DNA of 64,000 nucleotides from Acidobacteriota bacterium (GTDB taxonomy: Bacteria; Acidobacteriota; Vicinamibacteria; Marinacidobacterales; Marinacidobacteraceae), in NCBI GenBank assembly GCA_009840635.1, contig VXNL01000053.1, forward strand, positions 1-64,000, written 5' to 3'. Made by a program: the position numbers and the translations under genes. The notes below the pieces were generated by a model. The model worked only from the letters and a program-made list of their open reading frames with translations. It searched no databases and was not told where the DNA came from. The number at the start of each line of letters is the position of its first letter. Positions within the stretch are counted from its first letter, which is position 1. Below are positions 33,460 through 41,096 of the stretch, piece after piece.

Positions 33460-34841
33460 GACTGACCCATCACGGCCAGCGCCTCGTCCAGCGTTTCGGC
33501 CGCGACGAGATCGATGCCCTTCGGCCGTTCGGCGGCGCGGGCCTTGCCCGGATTCATCACCGCGCGGCGGTACCCCAGACGCGCCGCTTCCCGCAGGCGC
33601 ACCCCCGCCTGGTGGACCGGCCGCACCTCTCCGGAGAGTCCGACCTCACCGATGAAGACGGTCCCCGACGGCACCGGAACCCCCCGTCGCCGGGAGACCA
33701 CCGCCGCGAGGAGACCCAGGTCAGCGGCCGGTTCGTTCACGGTGAGGCCGCCCGTCACCGACACGTAGACATCGCTCCGAAGCAGCCCTCCCCCTCCCCC
33801 CGTCTCGAGGACCGCCAGCAGCACCGCCAGCCGGCCGCTGTCGAACCCCACCGGAACCCGCCGGGGATAGGCGAGCGGGCTTTCGGCAAGCAGCACCTGG
33901 ATCTCGGCGAGGAGGGGCCTCGTTCCCTCGAGGGTACAGACGACGGCCGTCCCGGGTTGCGGGGGTCCCCCGGTGAGGAACAGTTCGGAGGGATTCTGAA
34001 CCGGGACGAGTCCCCGTCCGGTCATGTCGAACACGCCGAGTTCCCCGGCTGCGCCGAACCGGTTCTTGACGGCGCGGAGCAGCCGGTGCGACTGCCTCCG
34101 GTCCCCTTCGAAGTGCAGCACGGTGTCCACCATGTGTTCGAGGGTGCGGGGACCGGCGATGGCGCCGTCCTTGTTGACGTGGCCGATGATGAAGACGGGA
34201 ACCCGGGTCGACTTGGCGAAGAGCACGAGCGAGGCCGCCGACTCCCGAACCTGGGTGACGGTTCCCGGAGCGCCGCTGATCTCGGGCGAGTGGACGCACT
34301 GCACGGAGTCGAGCACCAGGAGCCTCGGTTCCGCGGACTGGGCCGCATCGAGGATGCGGGGCATACTCGTCTCCAAGAAGAGGAGGAGCGAACCGGCCTC
34401 AAGTCCAAGCCGCTCGCCCCGCAGCTTGAGCTGGTGCTCGGATTCCTCCCCACTGACGTAGAGCACGGGGTCTCCGGAACCGGCAGCCGCGGCGGCCAAC
34501 TGGAGGAGGAGGGTGCTCTTGCCTGCGCCCGGCTCTCCCGCGACCAGGACGGCAGAGCCGGGGACCACCCCGCCACCCAGGACGCGGTCGAGTTCCGGGA
34601 TGCCAAGCGGCCGGCGGGGCGCCGTGCGGGTGTCTACCTCGTTCCAGGAAACCGGCGCCGCGACTCCGGCGCCCGCCGCCGCGGCGAACCCGCGCCAGCG
34701 TCCGCCGGCGGCACCCCCGGGCGGCACCTCCTGTTCGACGAGCGGGGTCTGGGAGGAACAGGACGGGCAGTACCCCATCCAACGGGAGTAGTCCTGCCCA
34801 CACTCCACGCAGGCGAAGCGAAGGTTGGATTGCCTGGGCAC
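33456..34841 (-). CDS. radA: DNA repair protein RadA
   Basis: A RecA-like branch-migration helicase that works in recombinational repair and replication. The 461-residue protein has an N-terminal zinc finger (CVECGQDYSRWMGYCPSC), the Walker A GEPGAGKST, the RadA signature KNRFG (in AVKNRFGAAGELGVF) and a Lon-protease-like C-terminal domain (VSVTGGLTVNEPAADLGLLA). Its TAG stop lies inside the terminal repeat of element copy A. It is 4 bp downstream of dnaB. Confidence 0.97.
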   Translation of the reverse strand: MPRQSNLRFACVECGQDYSRWMGYCPSCSSQTPLVEQEVPPGGAAGGRWRGFAAAAGAGVAAPVSWNEVDTRTAPRRPLGIPELDRVLGGGVVPGSAVLVAGEPGAGKSTLLLQLAAAAAGSGDPVLYVSGEESEHQLKLRGERLGLEAGSLLLFLETSMPRILDAAQSAEPRLLVLDSVQCVHSPEISGAPGTVTQVRESAASLVLFAKSTRVPVFIIGHVNKDGAIAGPRTLEHMVDTVLHFEGDRRQSHRLLRAVKNRFGAAGELGVFDMTGRGLVPVQNPSELFLTGGPPQPGTAVVCTLEGTRPLLAEIQVLLAESPLAYPRRVPVGFDSGRLAVLLAVLETGGGGGLLRSDVYVSVTGGLTVNEPAADLGLLAAVVSRRRGVPVPSGTVFIGEVGLSGEVRPVHQAGVRLREAARLGYRRAVMNPGKARAAERPKGIDLVAAETLDEALAVMGQS

Positions 34842-34845
34842 CGGC

Positions 34846-36246
34846 TCACCAACCGTTTTCCTCGTCCGGGCCGGGATAGTCGGCGCCCTGGCCCGCCTCC
34901 TCGGCCCCCAGGTTCTGGAACTTCGTGTACCGGTCGAGCCAGGCCAGCCGGATGTCTCCCGTCGGGCCGTTGCGGTTCTTCGCGACGATCACCCGGCGAA
35001 CGGGAGGCGACGGCGCTTCGATCCCTCCCGTTCCATCCTGTTTCTTCCTCCACTCCCGGTGAATGAACACCACGATGTCCGCGTCCTGCTCGAGGGCACC
35101 GGACTCACGCAGATCGGAGAGGCGCGGCTCCGCCAGCGCCCCGGTCCGTTGTTCGGGCGCCCGGCTGAGCTGCGAAAGCGCCAGGACCGGAACGTCGAGT
35201 TCCTTGGCCAGCAGTTTGAACGACCGGCTGATCTCGGCAATCTCAAGATTCCGGTTTTCGAAGCGCCGGGATCCGGGTTCCGACGCCCGCATCAATTGCA
35301 GATAGTCGATCACGATCAGGTCGAGTCCCTGCTCGCGACTCACCTGGCGGGCCTTGGATCGCAGTTCGACGGGGGTGACGTTCGAATCGTCGACGTAGAT
35401 CGGCATGGCTGCGACGACCGGAAGCGTGTTCTGGATGAGCCGGCGATCCCGCTCGTTGAGCAGTCCGGGGCGCGAGAGCTGCCGGGCATCGACTTCGGCC
35501 TGGGAGAAGAGCAGCCGGGTGGCGATCTGCCGCAGGGGCATCTCCAGGCTGAAGATCAACACCCGCTTGCCGGCGCGGCCGGCAGCCAGGGCAATGTTGA
35601 GCGCCAGACTGGTCTTGCCCTCCCCGGGGCGGGCTCCCACCAGGATCAGGTCCGATTTCCGGAGGCCTCCCATCAGGTTGTCGAGATCCTGGAAACCGGT
35701 CCGGATTCCCGAGAATCCCTCCCGCTGGCGGGTGGACTCCTCGGCGAGGTGGCCCAGTTCTTCCGTAAGCCGCACCGGGCCGGAGGCGAAGGTCCCCTCC
35801 GCAATGGCGTACAGGTCCTCCTGGGCCGCGGAGAGGATCTCCCCCGGGGAGTCCCGGATGGCATCGCTCGCGATGCGGCTGCCGAAGTGGTGGAGTTCGC
35901 GGCTGAGCGCCCGTTCGCGAACGAGCCTGGCGTAGTCCGCGGCGTTCGACGAACGGGCCACCCCATCCAGCAGCTCGCTCAGATAGCCGGCGCCCCCGGC
36001 GGCGTCCAGCTTTCCGGTCCGCTCGAGTTCCGCGCGAACGGTCAACAGATCGATCTTCCGCAGCTCGGGAGCGTCGTCGAGTTCGCAGAAGGCCTCGAAG
36101 ATCCGCTGGTGGCGGACGTCGAGGAAGTCCCTGGTCCTCAGGACCTCCCGAACGGAATCGAGCTGACTCCGATCGACGAGCACGGCGCTGAGCACCGCTC
36201 GCTCGGCTGCCAGGTCGTGCGGGAGGCGGACGGCTTCGTCCGGCAC
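34846..36246 (-). CDS. dnaB: replicative DNA helicase DnaB
   Basis: The hexameric helicase of the replisome. The 466-residue protein has the N-terminal domain (PHDLAAERAVLSAVLVD) and the RecA-like motor with Walker A GARPGEGKT at residues 204-212 where most relatives have GARPSMGKT, Walker B LIVIDYLQLM and the C-terminal REWRKKQDG-NRNGPTGDIRLAW. The start is a GTG at 36246. It is in the conserved rpsF-rpsR-rplI-dnaB order. Element copy B lies 14 bp upstream. Confidence 0.97.
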   Translation of the reverse strand: MPDEAVRLPHDLAAERAVLSAVLVDRSQLDSVREVLRTRDFLDVRHQRIFEAFCELDDAPELRKIDLLTVRAELERTGKLDAAGGAGYLSELLDGVARSSNAADYARLVRERALSRELHHFGSRIASDAIRDSPGEILSAAQEDLYAIAEGTFASGPVRLTEELGHLAEESTRQREGFSGIRTGFQDLDNLMGGLRKSDLILVGARPGEGKTSLALNIALAAGRAGKRVLIFSLEMPLRQIATRLLFSQAEVDARQLSRPGLLNERDRRLIQNTLPVVAAMPIYVDDSNVTPVELRSKARQVSREQGLDLIVIDYLQLMRASEPGSRRFENRNLEIAEISRSFKLLAKELDVPVLALSQLSRAPEQRTGALAEPRLSDLRESGALEQDADIVVFIHREWRKKQDGTGGIEAPSPPVRRVIVAKNRNGPTGDIRLAWLDRYTKFQNLGAEEAGQGADYPGPDEENGW

Positions 36247-36260
36247 GGACAGACGCCTCG

Positions 36261-36447
36261 CTAGCAGCCTGTGGTGAAACCCACGTGAGCGCCGAGAGCG
36301 GCGAGGCGCCCGGCTGACAAGGCGCGTGAGGGAGGAATACCGAGCGTATTCCGACCGAAACGCAACGCAGAGCGCCTCGCAGAGGCGCGGTTCAGGCGGG
36401 ATGCATCGCCGCTCGAACGCCGCGTGGGTTTTGCCACAGGCTGCTGA
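36261..36447. repeat. dispersed TIR element, copy B
   Basis: A 187-bp copy in the rplI-dnaB spacer. The ends 36261-36285 and 36423-36447 are inverted repeats with only one or two mismatches over about 23 bp. The inner TIR bases (GAAACCCACG) differ from those in copy A (GAAGTGACG) but match each other. The core is almost identical to copy A except for a handful of substitutions, and lacks the 90-bp insert. Orientation matches copy A. Confidence 0.75.
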
Positions 36448-36500
36448 GGGTTTTCCGCTGAGGAAGTGGAGCGGCTCAGCCGGAGTCCGTCATGGCCGGG

Positions 36501-36526
36501 CCGCGTGACGTCTTCCACGGGCTGCT
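36501..36526. repeat. solo terminal repeat of the TIR element
   Basis: A 26-bp match to the right end of the dispersed element, placed about 55 bp beyond copy B and 10 bp from the rplI stop. No left partner is visible nearby, so it looks like a remnant of a decayed or nested copy. It contains a GACGTC palindrome that is absent in copy B. Confidence 0.55.
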
Positions 36527-36536
36527 CCGGGCGGGG

Positions 36537-37121
36537 TCAGTCCTCCGACTCGTCCGTTTCCTCGGAGGAGGCCTGAGGGACGGCTTCATCGTCATCGGAT
36601 TCGGAGTCGGCGGCCCGTTTTGCCGACACCTCCGTCGGGATGTCCGGCACCGGCTCCACTCCGAGCGACCCGGCAGCCACCGGGGAAACCTCGATCGGGA
36701 GGTCCACCTCGATTTCGCTGTGGAGCCGAACCACGGCCGACGTCTGGCCCGCCACCTTGATCGGCCCGCCCAGAATGATGCGGTTGCGGGCGATCTCGAA
36801 CCCGCCCTCGGCGAGTTGCCTGGCGATGTCCTGAACAGACACCGAGCCGTAGAGTTCATCGGAATCGGTCTTGACCCGACGCTCGAAACGGAGGGTGTGG
36901 CCCTCGAGGGCACGGGCGAGGGCCTCGGCCGCATCCCGTTCCTTGATCCGCTCTACCGCCCAGACCTTTCTCGCTTCGGCCACTTCCCGGCGGTTCTCTT
37001 CGGTGATCGGAACTGCAATCCGGCGGGGAAGCAGGTAGTTCCTGGCGTAACCCGGACGGACGTTGACTTCGTCGCCCGGCTCTCCCAGGGCGTCCACGGG
37101 CTGTTTCAACAGGAGGCGCAT
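36537..37121 (-). CDS. rplI: 50S ribosomal protein L9 with acidic C-terminal tail
   Basis: L9 projects from the L1-stalk side and helps prevent frameshifting. The 194-residue product has the N-terminal domain (VDALGEPGDEVNVRPGYARN, YLLPRRIAVP), the connecting helix and the C-terminal domain (VSVQDIARQLAEGGFEI). After about residue 150 there is an extra tail rich in D, E and S ending SEETDESED, not part of the usual roughly 150-residue protein. It is 21 bp after rpsR. Confidence 0.97.
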   Translation of the reverse strand: MRLLLKQPVDALGEPGDEVNVRPGYARNYLLPRRIAVPITEENRREVAEARKVWAVERIKERDAAEALARALEGHTLRFERRVKTDSDELYGSVSVQDIARQLAEGGFEIARNRIILGGPIKVAGQTSAVVRLHSEIEVDLPIEVSPVAAGSLGVEPVPDIPTEVSAKRAADSESDDDEAVPQASSEETDESED

Positions 37122-37142
37122 GACTCTTTCCCTCGCCGGCCG

Positions 37143-37388
37143 CTATTCGTAGGGCAGGAGCGCCATCTGCCGGGCGCGCTTGATGGCGATCCGGATCTGG
37201 CGCTGGGCTCGGGCGCTGGCGCGCGATACGCGCCGCGGGGCGATCTTGGCGCGATCACCGAGGAACTCGCGCAGGAAATCCACGTCCTTCCAGTCCACCC
37301 GGTCCACGCCGTTCAGCAGTGGATTGACGCGCACCCGCCGGACGGTCTGCCTCCGGCGGCGGCGAGGGGTTGCGGGCCTGTCGCTCAT
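37143..37388 (-). CDS. rpsR: 30S ribosomal protein S18
   Basis: S18 pairs with S6 on the platform. The 81-residue protein has a basic N-terminus ([17 protein letters not shown]), [20 protein letters not shown] and the conserved C-terminus [20 protein letters not shown]. The N-terminal part lacks the cysteine pairs of zinc-type S18. Its ATG overlaps the rpsF stop by 4 bp. Confidence 0.97.
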   Translation of the reverse strand: MSDRPATPRRRRRQTVRRVRVNPLLNGVDRVDWKDVDFLREFLGDRAKIAPRRVSRASARAQRQIRIAIKRARQMALLPYE

Positions 37389-38065
37389 GAGGTCTCCTCC
37401 TCGTTCTGCGTGGACTCGTCAGCCGGCGCCGCCTCTCCGGCTCCGTCGGGCTCCGTGGCGCCGGCTTCCTCCGTGGCGCCAGACTCCCCGGCCGCTGTCC
37501 CGGTCGACTCGGCGGCAGACTCCCCGGCCGCCTCTCCGGACGGCTCGGCGGCAGTCTCGCGAGACTCCGCAGCCGTTTCGCCGGACGGCCTTGCGGCAGG
37601 CTCGCCAGGCTCCTCCGCCGCTTCTTCCGACGCCCTGGCGGCAGCCTCGGCAGCGGCGGCGGCCGCCCGGGCGGCTCGTTCCTCCCGCCGGCGCAGGTCC
37701 GCGGCCTGGTCCCGCTCGCGGGTTTCCTTGTCCGTCCGCAGCACGATGAAACGCAGCACCCCTTCGGCGAGGCGAACGCGGTTTTCGATGCCCCGGATGG
37801 AAGCCGGAGGCGCATCGAAGTAACAGAGGATGTAGAGGCCTTCATGATGCCCGGCGATGGGGTATGCCAGCCGCCGGCGCTCCCAGGGTTTCAGGCTGAC
37901 GATCTCGCCTCCCTGCCCCTTCACGATGCCCTCCACGCGCTCGACCACGGCGAGGGAAGCCGCGTCGTCAAGGGTCGGATCCAGAATGAACATGAACTCG
38001 TAGCCGTTCATGAGGGAATCCGTTGGGGGCGGAGCCGCCGTCCCGGGACTCGACTGTTCGCTCAT
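37385..38065 (-). CDS. rpsF: 30S ribosomal protein S6 with long low-complexity C-terminal tail
   Basis: S6 binds S18 on the 30S platform. The S6 domain is at about residues 19-115 ([36 protein letters not shown]). After that comes an unusual tail of about 105 residues made of A, E, S, G and T in a degenerate repeat with [19 protein letters not shown]. The ATG at 38065 gives 226 residues; an ATG at 38011 would start at the S6 domain. In E. coli S6 is glutamylated by RimK, so an encoded acidic tail is notable. Confidence 0.95.
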   Translation of the reverse strand: MSEQSSPGTAAPPPTDSLMNGYEFMFILDPTLDDAASLAVVERVEGIVKGQGGEIVSLKPWERRRLAYPIAGHHEGLYILCYFDAPPASIRGIENRVRLAEGVLRFIVLRTDKETRERDQAADLRRREERAARAAAAAAEAAARASEEAAEEPGEPAARPSGETAAESRETAAEPSGEAAGESAAESTGTAAGESGATEEAGATEPDGAGEAAPADESTQNEEETS

Positions 38066-38080
38066 TCGAGAGTGTCTCCA

Positions 38081-38096
38081 GCGTCACCTGTGACGC
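38081..38096. promoter_or_regulatory. 7-bp inverted repeat upstream of rpsF
   Basis: GCGTCAC and GTGACGC are separated by 2 bp in the pth-rpsF spacer, 16 bp upstream of the rpsF start. It could be an operator-like site or part of an S6:S18 leader structure, but no recognisable leader motif was confirmed. Confidence 0.3.
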
Positions 38097-38138
38097 ACCC
38101 CGCAACGAACCGTGCGGGAATCTGCGGACGATTCCGCA

Positions 38139-38705
38139 TCATGCGGCCGCCCGGTTGAACCGGTTCATGGCAGTTTCGATCCCCTGCCCGATCGCGGTTT
38201 CGATGGCCCTCACCGCGCGCTCCAACAGGTCTTCCACGGCACCGGCCTCTTGAGGGGCAAAGTGAGAAAGCACGAAGTCGGCCGGATCTTCCCCTGCCGG
38301 GGGACTCCCGATCCCGAGGCGCATCCTGGGGATCTCGTCCGTTCCGAGCGCGGAGAGGATGGACGCGAGGCCGTTGTGGCCCCCGTCGCTGCCGCGGCGG
38401 CGGGTCCTGATCGTTCCGAGCGGCAGTGCGTAGTCGTCGCACACGACGAGGGTCTCCTCCGGCGAACGGCCCTCGCTTTCAAGAAGCCGCCGCACCGGGC
38501 CACCGCTCCGATTCATGTAACCCATGGGACGCAGCAGGCCGATCTCCCGGCCGGCGATCTCGGCCGCCACGAGGAGGCCCCCGTCGAAGTGCCGGGTCTC
38601 GACGGACCGGTCGCCGAGGAGCGCGGCGACGGCTTCAAACCCGATGTTGTGCCGTGTCCCCTCATACCGGACCCCCGGATTGCCGAGCCCCACCACGATC
38701 TGCAC
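38139..38705 (-). CDS. pth: peptidyl-tRNA hydrolase
   Basis: Cleaves peptidyl-tRNA released by abortive translation. Starting at GTG 38705 (GAGG five bases upstream) it is 188 residues, the family size. It contains VVGLGNPGVRYEGTRHNIGF with the conserved N and H, PMGYMNRSGGPVRRLL, VCDDYALPLGTIRTRRRGS and GGHNGLASI. An upstream in-frame start at 38834 would add about 43 Pro/Ala-rich residues and is less likely but cannot be ruled out. Placed between rplY and rpsF. Confidence 0.95.
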   Translation of the reverse strand: MQIVVGLGNPGVRYEGTRHNIGFEAVAALLGDRSVETRHFDGGLLVAAEIAGREIGLLRPMGYMNRSGGPVRRLLESEGRSPEETLVVCDDYALPLGTIRTRRRGSDGGHNGLASILSALGTDEIPRMRLGIGSPPAGEDPADFVLSHFAPQEAGAVEDLLERAVRAIETAIGQGIETAMNRFNRAAA

Positions 38706-38859
38706 GGGAGCCTCGACCCGCGCCGGAGTCTCGTGCCGCGCCTCGCTGGTGGCGCCGCCGGGTACGCCCGCCGGAGGATCGCTCACCGGGGTCACCGGCC
38801 ACCGGGCGGCCTGGGGAAAGGGACTGGGCAACACGGTGGATCAGAAGTTGTTCCGCCGG

Positions 38860-39480
38860 TCACTCTTCCGGCTCTTCTTCTGTTTCTTCACTCTCGTCTT
38901 CCTGCTCGGGCTCGTCCGTTCCCTTCGGGGGAGAGACATGCACGATGACCACGTCCCGCTCCGTCGCGAGGGTGAGCGCCTCCGGCAGGTCGATGTCCCC
39001 CGCGCGGACGGTGTCGCCGTAATCCAGTTCGCCGATGGCCAGGGGAAGGAACTCCGGAATGTCGTGCGGCAGGCAGCTGACGGCGAGAGATCGGGTGATG
39101 AAGTCGAGATGACCGCCGCGCTTGACACCCACCGACTCGCCTTCGAGATGGACGGGAACGTGCCAGTCCGAGGCTTTCTCCGGATCCACCCGCATGAGAT
39201 CGGCATGCAGGACCGAATGGTCGAGCGGGTGCAGCTGATAGTCGTGAATCATCACCTGCTCCACGCTCTCCTCGCCGTCGATCTCGAGCGCGAAGATGGT
39301 GTTCACCCCGCGCGGAGACCGAACGATGTCGGTGACGTGGCGCGGTGAAACGGTGAGCGAACGCGAGCCGGCAGCGCCGCCGTAGACGACGGCCGGAATC
39401 ATCCCGGCCGCCCGCAGGCGGCGATTCGGCCCCTTGCCGACGGCAGTGCGGGAACTCGCGGGGATCGAGAGTTGAGCCAT
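38860..39480 (-). CDS. rplY: 50S ribosomal protein L25/general stress protein Ctc
   Basis: A 5S rRNA-binding protein of the long Ctc type. From the ATG at 39480 it has 206 residues: an N-terminal L25 domain (PNRRLRAAGMIPAVVYGGAA, MIHDYQLHPLDHSVLHADLM) and a C-terminal Ctc-type domain (GGHLDFITRSLAVSCLPHDI). The C-terminal ~22 residues are highly acidic (PEQEDESEETEEEPEE). It lies between prs and pth, the common prs-ctc-pth order. Confidence 0.96.
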   Translation of the reverse strand: MAQLSIPASSRTAVGKGPNRRLRAAGMIPAVVYGGAAGSRSLTVSPRHVTDIVRSPRGVNTIFALEIDGEESVEQVMIHDYQLHPLDHSVLHADLMRVDPEKASDWHVPVHLEGESVGVKRGGHLDFITRSLAVSCLPHDIPEFLPLAIGELDYGDTVRAGDIDLPEALTLATERDVVIVHVSPPKGTDEPEQEDESEETEEEPEE

Positions 39481-39668
39481 GGGGTGTGCGTGGGGTTGTT
39501 CGTGTTGGACAGGGTGGCGCGGAGGCCCGGGAACGGGAAGAGGGGACGCGGGCAGCGTCCTCCTCAAAGGTCCTTCTCGGTGGGCTCCAGCGGAGTGCGG
39601 CCCAAGAAGTCTGGTGGATGTCGCCGCGGCGCCACCCACTCCTCAGCGGCAATGCAGGGCGCGGAAGT
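39481..39668. other. leader region upstream of rplY, no gene seen
   Basis: The 466-bp prs-rplY spacer holds element copy C (39669-39856) and this 188-bp part next to rplY. It contains one clear hairpin (39544-39549 with 39555-39560) and no recognised coding frame or promoter. A purine-rich GAGGAGGAC stretch occurs on the transcript. Its role is unknown. Confidence 0.35.
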
Positions 39669-39856
39669 TTAGCAGCCCGTAAACAGAGTCGCGCGGCGTT
39701 CAACCGGCGATTGCATCCCGGCTGAACCGCTCCGCTTCGCGTCGCTCGTCGTCGCGCATCGGTCGAAGTACGCCCGGTATTTCTCCCTCGCGCTCCTCGT
39801 CAGCCGGGCGCCTCGCCGGTTTCGGCGCTCACGCCACTCTGTCCACGGGCTGCTAG
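39669..39856. repeat. dispersed TIR element, copy C (inverted orientation)
   Basis: A 188-bp copy, opposite in orientation to copies A and B. Inverted ends are 39669-39693 and 39832-39856. It aligns essentially gap-free to copy B over its full length but with many substitutions in the middle. Its inner TIR bases (AGAGTGGCG in one arm, AGAGTCGCG in the other) again differ from A and B. One frame is open across this copy (peptide with RGARLTRSAREKYRAYFDRC) but has stops in copies A and B. Confidence 0.7.
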
Positions 39857-39946
39857 CAGCCAGTTCACCGCTCCCGTGCCTGCCAAATCCTCGTGGCGCG
39901 CCGGTTCCCGTGGGAATGCGGGCTCCGCCGTCCGACCAGCGCGTGG

Positions 39947-40945
39947 TCAGACGAACAGGGAGCTGACCGAGTCCTCCCCGTGCACGCTCTCGATCGCCCG
40001 GGCGAAGAGTGACGCCACGGAGAGGACCTCGATCTTGCTGCCCGGCGCGCGCGCTTCCGGCGCGAGGGGAATCGTGTCTCCGACGATCAGGCGCTCGAGC
40101 GGGCCGTTCCGGATCCGCTCGACCGCGGGTCCGGAAAGCACCGCGTGGGTACAGACGGCAATCACCCGCGTAGCCCCGTCCTGGCGGAGCGCTTCCGCGG
40201 CGCGCACGAGGGTTCCGGCGGAATCGACGATGTCGTCCACGATCACCGCGGGACGCCCCCGCACGTCTCCCACCACGTGCATGGTTTCGACCTCGTTGTC
40301 GTTGCCGCGGCGCTTGTCCATGACCGCGATGCCGACTCCGAGTTTCTTGCCGTAGGCGCGGGCCCGTTCCACGCCCCCGGCGTCCGGCGAAACGACGACC
40401 GGCCCGTCCAGCTCGAGGCTCGGCACGTGGTCCAGCACCACCGGGGTCGCGTAAAGGTGATCCACCGGAATGTCGAAGAATCCCTGGATCTGACCGACAT
40501 GGAGATCCATGCAGATGACCCGGTGCACCCCGGCCACCGTCAGCAGGTCGGCAACCAGCTTCGCGGAGATCGGGACTCGGGGACGGTCCTTCCGGTCCTG
40601 CCGCGCATAGCCGTAGTAGGGGATCACCGCGTTGATGCGGGCCGCCGACGCCCGCTTCAGCGCGTCCACCATGATGAGCAGTTCCATCAGGTTTTCGTTG
40701 ACCGGCGGCGACGTGGACTGGATCACGAAAGCGTCCGCGCCCCGGACGTTGTCCTTGATCTGGAAGCGAATCTCGCCGTCGCGAAAGCGGCCCAGCGACG
40801 CCTCGCAGAGGGGAACGCCGAGGTTCCGCGCGATCGCGTCCGCCAGATCCGGATTGGAAGAGCCCCCGATCACCTTCAGTTCGCCCGCGAAACCGTGGGT
40901 CCGGCTCCGGCACTCGCGATCGCCGGCTGCTCCGGTCATATCCAT
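39947..40945 (-). CDS. prs: ribose-phosphate pyrophosphokinase
   Basis: Makes PRPP from ribose-5-phosphate and ATP. The 332-residue protein has [40 protein letters not shown], the PRPP-synthase signature [19 protein letters not shown] and the PRPP-binding loop [16 protein letters not shown]. About 20 extra N-terminal residues precede the family-typical start; an ATG two codons in (40939) is also possible. It lies downstream of ispE and tRNA-Gln. Confidence 0.96.
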   Translation of the reverse strand: MDMTGAAGDRECRSRTHGFAGELKVIGGSSNPDLADAIARNLGVPLCEASLGRFRDGEIRFQIKDNVRGADAFVIQSTSPPVNENLMELLIMVDALKRASAARINAVIPYYGYARQDRKDRPRVPISAKLVADLLTVAGVHRVICMDLHVGQIQGFFDIPVDHLYATPVVLDHVPSLELDGPVVVSPDAGGVERARAYGKKLGVGIAVMDKRRGNDNEVETMHVVGDVRGRPAVIVDDIVDSAGTLVRAAEALRQDGATRVIAVCTHAVLSGPAVERIRNGPLERLIVGDTIPLAPEARAPGSKIEVLSVASLFARAIESVHGEDSVSSLFV

Positions 40946-41024
40946 CGAGCAAGGGGCGCCGGCCGACGGTCCAACGGGGAACGCACGCGTCGGGAAATCA
41001 CGGACCGATCACCGGTACCGCGGG

Positions 41025-41096
41025 CTGGGGCGGAAGGATTCGAACCCTCGTAGACCGGAACCAAAACCCGGCGCCTATCCCCTCGGCCACGCCCCA
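41025..41096 (-). tRNA. tRNA-Gln (TTG)
   Basis: Acceptor TGGGGCG (41090-41096) pairs with CGCCCCA (41026-41032), with the U-A first pair typical of tRNA-Gln. Anticodon loop TTTTGGT gives TTG; T-loop TTCGAAT. 72 nt, no encoded CCA. The first 22 nt also encode the last codons and TAG stop of ispE. The ispE-tRNA-Gln-prs order is common. Confidence 0.96.

Noticed and set aside
37090..37110. Match to the TIR-like sequence GTCCACGGGCTG inside rplI
   Set aside because: It encodes the conserved L9 segment KQPVDALGE, so it is coding coincidence and not an element end.
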